Assembly: GCA_964537395.1 (NCBI GenBank)
Contig: CAZIBN010000031.1
Span: 1 to 39,360, forward strand
DNA length: 39,360 bases
Direction of reading: 5' to 3'
DNA from: GWA2-66-18 sp964537395
GTDB taxonomy: Bacteria; Elusimicrobiota; Elusimicrobia; UBA1565; UBA9628
How positions within the stretch are numbered: the first letter of the stretch is position 1; each line of letters starts with the position of its first letter. This document shows, in pieces, positions 9,234 through 15,340 of the stretch. A program made the position numbers and the translations under genes. The notes beneath the pieces were generated by a model. That model was not told where the DNA came from and did not search any database. It saw only the letters and a program-made list of their open reading frames with translations.

Positions 9234-9619
9234 CAGCGCTTCTCCAGAAGGCTTGCGACCAGATCACGCAGGGTCTTGGGATCGAAAGGCTTTTCAAGAT
9301 GAGAGGTCGCGCTGCAGGCGGGGTCGAACTGGTCCTTCGCCTCGCCCTTGGCGGTCAGCACGATGACGGGGACGCTCTTCGTGCGCGCGTCTTCCTGCAG
9401 GCGCGCGCGCACCGTGTAGCCGTCCATGACGGGCATCATCACATCGAGGATCACGAGATCGGGGATGACGGCGGTCTCATCGCGCGGCTCGACGCCGGCC
9501 TTGGCGAGGGCCTCGGCTCCGTCGTACGCGGCAATGATCATGTGCCCGTCCTTTTCAAGCATGAATTTGATGAGGGTGACGACGTCTCGCTCGTCGTCGA
9601 CAAGCAGTATCCGCGCCAT
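9233..9619 (-). CDS. Stand-alone receiver-domain response regulator, operon leader
   Basis: This 128-aa REC-only protein carries LVDDERD (acidic pair), LVILDVMMPVMDGY (phospho-acceptor Asp), VLTAKG (Thr) and EKPFDPK (Lys), so it is a complete receiver. There is no DNA-binding or enzymatic domain. It heads the eight-gene operon ending with xth at 2242. A TAGAAT hexamer ends 7 nt before its ATG, so its mRNA is predicted to be leaderless. Its similarity to the next receiver gene suggests a local duplication. The regulated process is unknown; REC-only proteins usually act as phosphorelay intermediates or bind partner proteins. Confidence 0.88.
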   Translation of the reverse strand: MARILLVDDERDVVTLIKFMLEKDGHMIIAAYDGAEALAKAGVEPRDETAVIPDLVILDVMMPVMDGYTVRARLQEDARTKSVPVIVLTAKGEAKDQFDPACSATSHLEKPFDPKTLRDLVASLLEKR

Positions 9620-9626
9620 GGCTCTG

Positions 9627-9632
9627 ATTCTA
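9627..9632 (-). promoter_or_regulatory. -10 hexamer TAGAAT of the REC-REC-lysS operon
   Basis: TAGAAT on the minus strand ends 7 nt before the ATG at 9619. The sequence upstream (about 9633-9645) is AT-rich for this genome, but no good -35 is seen. It probably drives all eight genes down to 2242. Confidence 0.55.
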
Positions 9633-9658
9633 TTAAATATACCGTCCGGACGCGCGCG

Positions 9659-10795
9659 TCAGTAGCCGGTGAAGAAGGGGGCGGCGTCTTTGGGGCCGGC
9701 GGGGTAACGGTCCTTTCGGAAGCGGGCGGCTAGAGCGGCGGGCGTCTTGTCCTTGATGCGTCCGTACAGTTCGTCCGCCTCGCCCGGCTTGCCCTGGAAA
9801 TCGAGGAGGTTGGCGCGGCGCAGGAGGACCCAGTCCTTCATGCCGCGCGGGTGGGGGAGCTTGTCGAGCGCGGCGAGCCAGCCCGCGGTCTCGGCGGCGC
9901 GACCCTGGAGAAGGCGGCTCTCGGCCGCGCGGTACAGCGCCCAGGCGTGGGCGGGCGTGCGCACGCTGGGATGCAAGGTCGAGAACCATTTCCCATCAGG
10001 ATCGGCGAGCGCGACCGCCGCGTCAAAGTCCCCTCGCCGCTCGGCGACGTAGGCGCGGCGAAGGCGGTAGATCGGGTTGTGCGGGTAGCGCGCGGTCAGC
10101 TCGGCGAGGAGCTTGTCGGCCCCGGCCCAATCGGCCTCATCGTCCTTCGAGAGGATGACCGCGAGCACCGAGCGCGCCTCCATGCGTGCGATCCCGGTCG
10201 TCTCAGCGACGCTCCAGAGCTCGGCGAGGCCGAGCTTGCGGTCGGTGCTTTCACCGATGATCAGGTAGGCGAACGGCTTTGCGCCGGCGGGCATGCGCGC
10301 GGCGAAGTAGTGGAACATGCCCATGCCCAGGCGCGCATCGGATAGATTCGGGTCGAGCGCGAGCGCCTTTTTCAGGTGCTTGACCGCCGCGGAGCCGTCG
10401 GGCAGCGCCCGGAAGAACTTCTTCTGCGCCATGTTCGAGCGAGCGCGAAAGCCGAGCGTGGCCCCCAGATAGTAGTGCGCTTCGGCGGGGTTCGTCGCCA
10501 TGAGGGCCTTGGCTGATTTTTCCGCGGCCTCGCTGTCGATCTCGAACGCCCGGAGGGTCGCGGTCGAGCGCATGCCCTCGGCGGTCCAGCGCTGGTAGGA
10601 CGAGACGCCCCGATAGAAGGCCCCGGCGGGATGGTTGGGGTGGCGCGCGGCCAGCGCATCGGAGGCGGCCCGGGCCTTGTCGAAGTCCATGTCGTAGAAG
10701 AGGTCCACGACGCCCGCAAGCTCACGCTCCATCTCGGGCGGGGCGGCGATCGCCGGGAGGGCGAGCAGGAGCGACAGGAGCATCAAGGCGCGCAT
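9659..10795 (-). CDS. Exported tetratricopeptide-like protein
   Basis: The 378-aa protein has a signal peptide (MRALMLLSLLLALPAIAA, cleavage AIAA/PP). The rest is a predicted all-helical TPR-type solenoid: alanine-rich helix pairs such as AEAHYYLGATLGFRA, AVKHLKKALALDPNLSDARLG and NPIYRLRRAYVAERRGDFDAA fit the TPR pattern. Such proteins are usually periplasmic scaffolds; no enzymatic motif is visible. I chose the ATG at 10795 rather than the TTG at 10801 because the ATG gives a clean signal peptide start. The gene diverges from the chelatase-like gene at 10819, with only 23 bp between the two start codons. Confidence 0.75.
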   Translation of the reverse strand: MRALMLLSLLLALPAIAAPPEMERELAGVVDLFYDMDFDKARAASDALAARHPNHPAGAFYRGVSSYQRWTAEGMRSTATLRAFEIDSEAAEKSAKALMATNPAEAHYYLGATLGFRARSNMAQKKFFRALPDGSAAVKHLKKALALDPNLSDARLGMGMFHYFAARMPAGAKPFAYLIIGESTDRKLGLAELWSVAETTGIARMEARSVLAVILSKDDEADWAGADKLLAELTARYPHNPIYRLRRAYVAERRGDFDAAVALADPDGKWFSTLHPSVRTPAHAWALYRAAESRLLQGRAAETAGWLAALDKLPHPRGMKDWVLLRRANLLDFQGKPGEADELYGRIKDKTPAALAARFRKDRYPAGPKDAAPFFTGY

Positions 10796-10802
10796 GGTCA
10801 AA

Positions 10803-10808
10803 GATATA
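10803..10808 (-). promoter_or_regulatory. -10-like TATATC of the 10795 gene
   Basis: On the minus strand TATATC ends 7 nt before the ATG at 10795. It shares two base pairs with the plus-strand TATAAT of the divergent gene, so the two promoters physically overlap. Confidence 0.4.
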
Positions 10809-10812
10809 TAAT
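10807..10812 (+). promoter_or_regulatory. -10 hexamer TATAAT of the 10819 gene
   Basis: A consensus TATAAT ends exactly 6 nt before the GTG at 10819, and no Shine-Dalgarno fits in between. The transcript is predicted to begin at the GTG. Confidence 0.6.
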
Positions 10813-10818
10813 CCCGTC

Positions 10819-11334
10819 GTGGTAAACAAAGAGGCGGTCATCCTTATCGGTCACGGCGGCACGGCGCGGGACACTCCGCGTCCTTTGATCGGCGAGCTCA
10901 AGCGGCTCGAGGCGGAGCGCCAGGCTCGGCGCGAGGTCACGATGAGCGCGCGCGAGGCTGAGCTCGACAAGCAGGTTCGGGAGTGGCCGCGCACGCCTGA
11001 TAACGACGCTTATAAGGTGGGCATCGATGAGATCGCCGCGGCATTGGCCCCGAAGCTCGGCGGGCGCAAGCTCGTCGCGGCCTACAACGAGTTCTGCGCC
11101 CCGTCGGTCGAGGCCGCTATCGAATCTCTGGTCAAGGAAGGCTATACGCGCATCAGCCTGATCTCGACGATGTACACGCGCGGCGGACTGCACGCCGAGT
11201 GCGAGATCCCCGGCATCGTCATGGAAGCGCGCAAGAACCATCCCGGAGTCGTCATCGAGTACGCCTGGCCCTTCGACGCCGGCTATCTTGCCGACTTCCT
11301 GGCCGGCCAGCTCGCTCGGGCCCTTCCTTCTTAG
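10819..11334 (+). CDS. CbiX/sirohydrochlorin chelatase-like protein
   Basis: The 171-aa cytoplasmic protein looks like a class II tetrapyrrole chelatase of the CbiX type, which inserts Co2+ or Fe2+ into sirohydrochlorin. Visible features are the N-terminal ILIGHGG with candidate catalytic His12, an acidic residue in NEFCAPSVEAAI (Glu92), and GLHAECEIPG near residue 124. The last resembles the second metal-binding GxHxxxDIP motif, with Glu in place of Asp. A charged insertion of about 45 residues (20-65) follows the first motif. No other cobalamin or siroheme gene is nearby, so substrate and metal are uncertain. The GTG start is supported by TATAAT 6 nt upstream. Confidence 0.7.
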   Translation: MVNKEAVILIGHGGTARDTPRPLIGELKRLEAERQARREVTMSAREAELDKQVREWPRTPDNDAYKVGIDEIAAALAPKLGGRKLVAAYNEFCAPSVEAAIESLVKEGYTRISLISTMYTRGGLHAECEIPGIVMEARKNHPGVVIEYAWPFDAGYLADFLAGQLARALPS

Positions 11335-11346
11335 AGCCATATTCGC

Positions 11347-11352
11347 TAGAAT
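11347..11352 (+). promoter_or_regulatory. -10 hexamer TAGAAT of ndk
   Basis: GCTAGAATC sits so that TAGAAT ends 6 nt before the ndk ATG at 11359. It lies in the 24-nt gap after the chelatase-like gene, giving ndk its own leaderless start. Confidence 0.6.
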
Positions 11353-11358
11353 CGGCCC

Positions 11359-11817
11359 ATGGCTATTGAACAGACGCTCATCCTCATCAAGCCGGACGGC
11401 GCTTTCCGCAAGCTGACCGGCCTCACCATCGACCGCCTCGACGCCACCGGCCTCGAGATGGTCGGCGCGAAAATGATCTGCGTGAGCGACAAGCTGGCGC
11501 GCGACCACTACTCGTCGCTCTCCGACAAGCCCTTCTTCGAGGACCTGATCAAGTACATCCGCGGCGGCTATCACGGCATCGCCGACAGCCGCATCCTCGC
11601 CCTCTGCTACCGAGGCGAGAACGCGATCAAGGCCGTTCGCGCCGTCGCCGGCGCCACGAACCCCGAGCAGGCCGCACCGGGCACGATCCGCGGTTCGTTC
11701 GGCCGCATGAACAGCGTCACCAAGCAGTTCGAGAACGTGATCCACGCCTCCTCGGATCCGACGGACGCGGCGAAGGAAGTCGCGCTGTGGTTCAAGAAAG
11801 AAGAACTCGTCCCCTAA
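11359..11817 (+). CDS. ndk: Nucleoside diphosphate kinase
   Basis: It transfers the gamma-phosphate of ATP to nucleoside diphosphates through a phospho-histidine and balances NTP pools. The 152-aa protein shows the N-terminal LILIKPDG with Lys11, RGSFGRMNSV, and the active-site NVIHASSDP with His129. The usual motif is NxxHGSDS, so the Gly is Ala here. Length is about 10 residues above the bacterial norm. It starts an apparent operon with the hydrolase-like gene (4-nt gap), murQ (1-nt gap) and an esterase (4-nt overlap). Confidence 0.95.
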   Translation: MAIEQTLILIKPDGAFRKLTGLTIDRLDATGLEMVGAKMICVSDKLARDHYSSLSDKPFFEDLIKYIRGGYHGIADSRILALCYRGENAIKAVRAVAGATNPEQAAPGTIRGSFGRMNSVTKQFENVIHASSDPTDAAKEVALWFKKEELVP

Positions 11818-11821
11818 GCTT

Positions 11822-12754
11822 ATGCTGAAAGCGGTCCTGCTCGTCGCGACGATGTCATTGGTTTCTTCGGCCGCGCCCGTGAAGGCCGTTAAGCCCGCGG
11901 GTCCGTCTTTGCCGGGCGAGCCCGTCGAGCTTAAGACCGTCGACGGCTGGGCGCTCAAGGCGATGTTCGCGCCGTCGGTGCCGGGCAAGATGACCTTGCT
12001 GCTGCTTCACGGCACGGGCCAGCGCAAGGAAGACTGGAAGCGCCTGGCGTTCCCGCTCATCCGCGCGGGCTACGGCGTGATGGCCGTGGATCTTCGTGGG
12101 CACGGCGAGAGCCGGGTCAGCCCCTCCGGCGAGGAGATGACCTGGAAGAAGCTCCGCGCCACGCCGACCGCCAACGACTTCGCGGACATGTCTCGCGACG
12201 CCGAGGCCGCCGTCGCCTGGCTCTCGGGCCAGGGCGTGCCCGAGGACTCGATCGGGCTCATCGGCTCCGAGGTCGGCGGCAGCATCGCGATCCGCTTCGC
12301 GGCGACGCATCAGAAGGTGCCTCTCGTCGTGATGCTCTCGCCGGGAATGCGCTGGCAGGAGGTCCTTACCCCGAACGCGCTTCGCGCGCTCAAGCGTCCA
12401 ATACCGACGCCTGTCCTGATGGTCTACTCCGAAGCGGACAAGCGCACCGCCAAGGAGGTCCCGATCCTGTACTCCTTCGCGAAGTTCGCCGTCGGGCCCC
12501 GCCACGCGACCTTGATCTCGGTCCCGCAGGAGCGCGGCACGCGGATGTTCAAGGCTCAGCGGCCGCTCGTCGGCCAGGTCATCGACTGGCTCGGCGACCC
12601 GATCCTCCCCGAGGGCGTGGAGCCCTCGACCTCGCCTCTGCAGGGCGGGACGACGTCGATGGATACGACCCGTTGGCGCCAGGACAAGACGCTCATCGAC
12701 GACACCGGCACCCCGCCGCCTTCCGTTCGGCCGGGCGACGACAGCGACGACTAG
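11822..12754 (+). CDS. Exported alpha/beta-hydrolase-fold protein lacking the usual nucleophile
   Basis: The 310-aa protein has a signal peptide (MLKAVLLVATMSLVSSAA) and an alpha/beta-hydrolase core: LLLHGTG oxyanion region (about 61-66), AVDLRGHGES (88-97) and a nucleophile elbow IGSEVGG. The elbow is normally G-x-S-x-G. Here the central residue is Glu150, and the strand that normally carries the catalytic His reads QERGTRMF, with Arg238 at the expected position. Asp206 may be the remaining triad acid. The fold is therefore probably kept while classical serine-hydrolase catalysis is lost. A disordered Thr/Ser/Pro/Asp-rich tail follows from about residue 262. It lies between ndk and murQ, co-transcribed. 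Confidence 0.75.
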   Translation: MLKAVLLVATMSLVSSAAPVKAVKPAGPSLPGEPVELKTVDGWALKAMFAPSVPGKMTLLLLHGTGQRKEDWKRLAFPLIRAGYGVMAVDLRGHGESRVSPSGEEMTWKKLRATPTANDFADMSRDAEAAVAWLSGQGVPEDSIGLIGSEVGGSIAIRFAATHQKVPLVVMLSPGMRWQEVLTPNALRALKRPIPTPVLMVYSEADKRTAKEVPILYSFAKFAVGPRHATLISVPQERGTRMFKAQRPLVGQVIDWLGDPILPEGVEPSTSPLQGGTTSMDTTRWRQDKTLIDDTGTPPPSVRPGDDSDD

Positions 12755-12755
12755 A

Positions 12756-13664
12756 GTGGCTCTCCTCTCCGCCCGGGTCTACGCGCGCCTGCCTACGGAG
12801 CAGGCCAATCCGCGCACGCGGAACATCGACACCAAGTCCTCCGCCCAGATCGTCCGCCTTATCATCGACGAGGACCGCCTCGTTCCGCTCGCCGTCGCGC
12901 GCGTCGCGCGCGAGCTCGCGCAAGGCGTTGACGCGCTCGCGAAGACGCTCGCCTCCGGCGGTTCGGTGCTGCTGCTCGGCGCCGGCACGAGCGGCCGCCT
13001 GGCCGTGCTCGAGGCGGCCGAGTGCCCGCCCACCTTCAACACCTCGCCGCGCCAGATCCGCGCGGTCATCGCCGGCGGCAAGCGATCGGTGTTCCGCGCC
13101 AAGGAAGGCGCCGAGGATGAACCGATCCTCGGAAGACGGGCCGCGGGATCGGTTCGTAAGGGCGACGCGGTGATCGGCGTCGCCGCGAGCGGCGTGACGC
13201 CGTTCGTGCATGCGGCCCTCGCCGAAGCGAAGAAGCGCGGGGCCGCGACGATCCTGGTCACCTCGAACGGCCGCTCGAAGTGCCGCTACGCCGACATCGT
13301 GATCGCGCCCCTCGTCGGACCCGAGGTCGTGACCGGCTCGACGCGCCTGAAGGCCGGAACCGCGGCCAAGTTCGTCCTCAACGCGCTCACCACGGGCGCC
13401 ATGATCAAGATCGGCAAGGTGTACGACCACTGGATGGTGGACCTTAAGCCGACCTCGCGCAAGCTCCGCCTGCGCGGCGAGCGGATCGTCGCCGACCTTG
13501 GCCGCGTGACGCCGGCCCGCGCGCGCGCGCTGTTCCGCGCCTCGGGCGGCAGCGTCAAGACCGCCGTCGTCATGGCGCGCAAGCGCCTGAGGGTCGGGCC
13601 TGCGCGCGAACTGCTCGCGGCCTCGGGCGGGGCTCTGCGCCGTGCTTTGGGGGAATCCATATGA
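12756..13664 (+). CDS. murQ: N-acetylmuramic acid 6-phosphate etherase
   Basis: It cleaves the lactyl ether of MurNAc-6-phosphate to give GlcNAc-6-phosphate and D-lactate, in the cytoplasm, during peptidoglycan sugar salvage. The 302-aa protein is a single SIS-domain enzyme. It starts with LPTEQANPRTRNIDTKS (family hallmark TExxNPxT), then LLLGAGTSGRLAVLEAAECPPTF, AKEGAEDE with the candidate catalytic Glu, IGVAASGVTPF, and GPEVVTGSTRLKAGTAAK in the second half. The GTG at 12756 comes 1 nt after the preceding stop. No MurNAc kinase or PTS transporter is adjacent, but nagZ, an SSS transporter and namZ lie about 13 kb downstream. Confidence 0.94.
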   Translation: MALLSARVYARLPTEQANPRTRNIDTKSSAQIVRLIIDEDRLVPLAVARVARELAQGVDALAKTLASGGSVLLLGAGTSGRLAVLEAAECPPTFNTSPRQIRAVIAGGKRSVFRAKEGAEDEPILGRRAAGSVRKGDAVIGVAASGVTPFVHAALAEAKKRGAATILVTSNGRSKCRYADIVIAPLVGPEVVTGSTRLKAGTAAKFVLNALTTGAMIKIGKVYDHWMVDLKPTSRKLRLRGERIVADLGRVTPARARALFRASGGSVKTAVVMARKRLRVGPARELLAASGGALRRALGESI

Positions 13665-14823
13665 AAGGCCGCATACAGATCGAAACCATCTCGAGCATCG
13701 TCCTCAAGGATAATCCTCTCGGCGACCCCCGCCGCCGTGAGATCCCCGTCTATCTGCCGCCGTCCTACGGGACCGCGCGCGGCCGCCGCTATCCCGTCCT
13801 CTACTACCTTCCCGGCTTCACCGGGACTTCCCGCGGGGCGCTCAACTACAACCCGTGGAAGGAGAACATCGCCGAGCGCTTCGACCGGCTCATCGACTCG
13901 GGTAAGTCGCGCGAGGCGATCCTCGTCATCGTGGACGGCTTCACGGCCTACGGGGGCTCGCAGTACCTGAACTCGACGGCGACGGGCCTCTACTCCGATT
14001 TCGTCGTGTACGAGGTCGTCGGCTACATCGACGACAAGCACGCCACGGTGCGCGACCGCGAGGGCCGCGCCGTCGTCGGCAAGTCCTCCGGCGGCTTCGG
14101 CGCTCTGACCTTGGCGATGCGCCATCCCGATATGTTCGGCCACTGCGTCAGCCACTCCGGCGACATGGGCTTCGAGGCCTGCTACGGGATGGACATGTAC
14201 AAGTTCGCCTCCGCGCTCGGCCGCTACGGCGGCTCGCCCAAGCGCTTCGTCGAGGAGTTCCTCAAGTCGCGCACGAAGGAAGGCTTCGACTTCGGCGCGA
14301 TCAACTTGATCGCGATGGCCGCGTGCTATTCGCCTAACGAGAAGTCCCCGTTCGGCTTCGACCTGCCCTGTGATCCGCGCACGGGCGAGCTCGTTCCCGC
14401 GGTGTGGAAGCGCTGGCAGGCGCACGATCCGGTGCACGCCGCGGCCAAGCACGCCGGCGCTTTGCGTCGTCTGAAGACGCTGTGGTTCGACGCGGGCACG
14501 AAGGACGAATTCAACCTCCATCTCGNNNNNNNNNNNNNNNNNNNNNNNNNNNNNNNNNNNNNNNNNNNNNNNNNNNNNNNNNNNNNNNNNNNNNNNNNNN
14601 NNNNNNNNNNNNNNNNNNNNNNNNNCTGAAGACGCTGTGGTTCGACGCGGGCACGAAGGACGAATTCAACCTCCATCTCGGCGCGCGCCGCCTGTCCGAC
14701 GAGCTGAAGGCGCTGAAGATCCGCCACACCCATGAGGAGCATGGCTTCGGCCACTTCGACATGAACGAGCGCCTCGATAAGTCCCTGCCCCTGCTCGCCT
14801 CGCGCTGCCGCCGCGTCGGATAG
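13661..14823 (+). CDS. Esterase D/feruloyl-esterase-type hydrolase, interrupted by assembly gap
   Basis: The frame begins at an ATG overlapping the murQ stop (ATGA) and enters a 100-N gap at 14526. As written, the frame shifts across the gap. The 55 bases before the gap (14471-14525) are repeated exactly after it (14626-14680), and merging them yields one frame of 335 aa ending at the TAG at 14821-14823. The product fits the PF00756 esterase family: YYLPGFTGTSRGA oxyanion loop, nucleophile elbow GKSSGG with Ser142, Asp282 in DAGTKDEF and His309 in HGFGHFDM. The triad is complete only with the merged sequence. There is no signal peptide. Substrate is unknown. Confidence 0.85.
14526..14625. other. 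Assembly gap (100 N) with 55-nt duplicated flanks
   Basis: Bases 14471-14525 and 14626-14680 are identical. This indicates that adjacent contigs ending in a shared k-mer were joined with an arbitrary 100-N spacer. Real missing sequence is probably zero. Confidence 0.9.
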
Positions 14824-14835
14824 CGCGGCGCCGCC

Positions 14836-14867
14836 GATAATCACTCGTTCCGGGACGAGTGATTATC
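14836..14867. repeat. 13-bp perfect inverted repeat after the esterase gene
   Basis: The left arm GATAATCACTCGT (14836-14848) and the right arm (14855-14867) are perfect reverse complements around a 6-nt loop, starting 12 bp after the esterase stop. No T-run follows on either strand, so it is not a classical intrinsic terminator. It may terminate or stabilise the mRNA end, or be a protein site or mobile-repeat remnant. Confidence 0.6.
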
Positions 14868-14886
14868 ACGAATAATAGATCAGGTC

Positions 14887-14914
14887 TTGACGAATTCCGG
14901 GATCCGGCTATACT
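14887..14914 (+). promoter_or_regulatory. Strong sigma70-like promoter in the 14.8-15.15 kb non-coding region
   Basis: TTGACG (14887-14892), 16-nt spacer, TATACT (14909-14914). It is among the best -35/-10 pairs in the window. Unlike the others, no start codon follows; the next 170 nt form hairpins. Confidence 0.6.
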
Positions 14915-14926
14915 TCAGTTGTCGTC

Positions 14927-14950
14927 GGGCGCGCGCGGCGCGCCCGTTTT
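14927..14950 (+). terminator. GC hairpin followed by T-rich tract, possible early terminator
   Basis: GGGCGCGC (14927-14934) pairs with GCGCGCCC (14938-14945) around a 3-nt loop, followed by GTTTT. It lies only about 10 nt after the predicted transcription start. It could be an attenuator or could end read-through from the esterase operon. Confidence 0.45.
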
Positions 14951-15084
14951 GTTGGGCTGTTATTTTTCAACATGAACATAAAAAACAGGATGAACCAATC
15001 AGGGGCATGCGGATGGACCGATCTCGGTCCGTCCCGCGGCTCGGAGGCGCCCGTCTAACGCGATTTTTGTCTCGCGCTTCGATG

Positions 15085-15121
15085 GAGCCCCGGGCCCCAA
15101 GGCCCGGGGCTCTTCGTTTTT
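15085..15121 (+). terminator. Strong intrinsic terminator
   Basis: The 12-bp stem GAGCCCCGGGCC (15085-15096) pairs with 15101-15112 around a CCAA loop, followed by TTCGTTTTT. It lies upstream of the small gene at 15154. Confidence 0.8.
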
Positions 15122-15137
15122 AGACGTACAGTTCGCA

Positions 15138-15148
15138 GGGAGGTGATC
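15138..15148 (+). promoter_or_regulatory. Near-perfect Shine-Dalgarno for the 50-aa gene
   Basis: GGGAGGTGATC contains GGAGGTGATC, a 10-nt match to the complement of the 16S rRNA 3' end. GGAGG ends 10 nt before the GTG at 15154. No other gene in the window has such an extended site, so this decides the start. Confidence 0.85.
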
Positions 15149-15153
15149 CGACA

Positions 15154-15306
15154 GTGAGAAAGAGGCATCGTAGGCAGAAGGCGGTTTCCGCCTTCGACGT
15201 GGCGCTGGAGGCGTGCCGGGCGTTGCTCCCGACCGATCTCCGGCCCAAGCCGGACCTGCGGCGTGCGACCGTGCTGGCGCGGTTCGCCGTCGCGATGGTG
15301 AAATAA
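15154..15306 (+). CDS. Small basic protein, 50 aa, unknown function
   Basis: A GTG start with an exceptional Shine-Dalgarno and a strong terminator immediately after the TAA (hairpin from 15307) delimit this compact gene. The product begins with a strongly basic MRKRHRRQKA and continues with one or two amphipathic helices (AFDVALEACRALLP, RRATVLARFAVAMVK). There is no signal peptide or long hydrophobic stretch, so it is probably cytoplasmic and possibly nucleic-acid- or ribosome-binding, which is only inference from charge. It may be expressed from the promoter at 14887 through a regulated terminator, or from an unseen promoter near 15121. I recognise no family. Confidence 0.68.
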   Translation: MRKRHRRQKAVSAFDVALEACRALLPTDLRPKPDLRRATVLARFAVAMVK

Positions 15307-15340
15307 GACGCCCTCCGCGGCCGCGGAGGGCGTCCGTTTT
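15307..15340. terminator. Bidirectional intrinsic terminator
   Basis: The 12-bp stem GACGCCCTCCGC (15307-15318) pairs with 15323-15334 around a GGCC loop. CGTTTT follows on the plus strand and TTATTTC on the minus strand. It separates the convergent small gene and the deaminase gene. Confidence 0.85.

Larger units (their letters stand above)
14920..15121 (+). ncRNA. Candidate structured leader RNA or small RNA, about 200 nt
   Basis: The 330 bp between 14824 and 15153 contain no convincing gene. Downstream of the promoter at 14887-14914 I see a GC hairpin at 14927-14945 followed by GTTTTGTT, an A/T-rich single-stranded-looking stretch (about 14960-15000), a 12-13-bp hairpin with a 4-nt loop at 15009-15037, a weaker CGCGA/TCGCG hairpin around 15060-15076, and a strong terminator at 15085-15121. 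A free-standing small RNA ending at the terminator, or an attenuator-type leader for the small gene at 15154, would both fit. I recognise no known RNA family. Confidence 0.45.

Noticed and set aside
14471..14680. A 55-bp direct repeat as a genuine duplication or insertion target site
   Set aside because: The copies sit exactly at the two edges of a 100-N gap, and the other gap has the same flank length. Collapsing them repairs the gene.
14920..15121. 6S RNA, SRP RNA, RNase P RNA or tmRNA in the non-coding region
   Set aside because: I could not find the conserved motifs of these RNAs, and lengths or hairpin layouts do not fit. It is left as an unassigned structured RNA.
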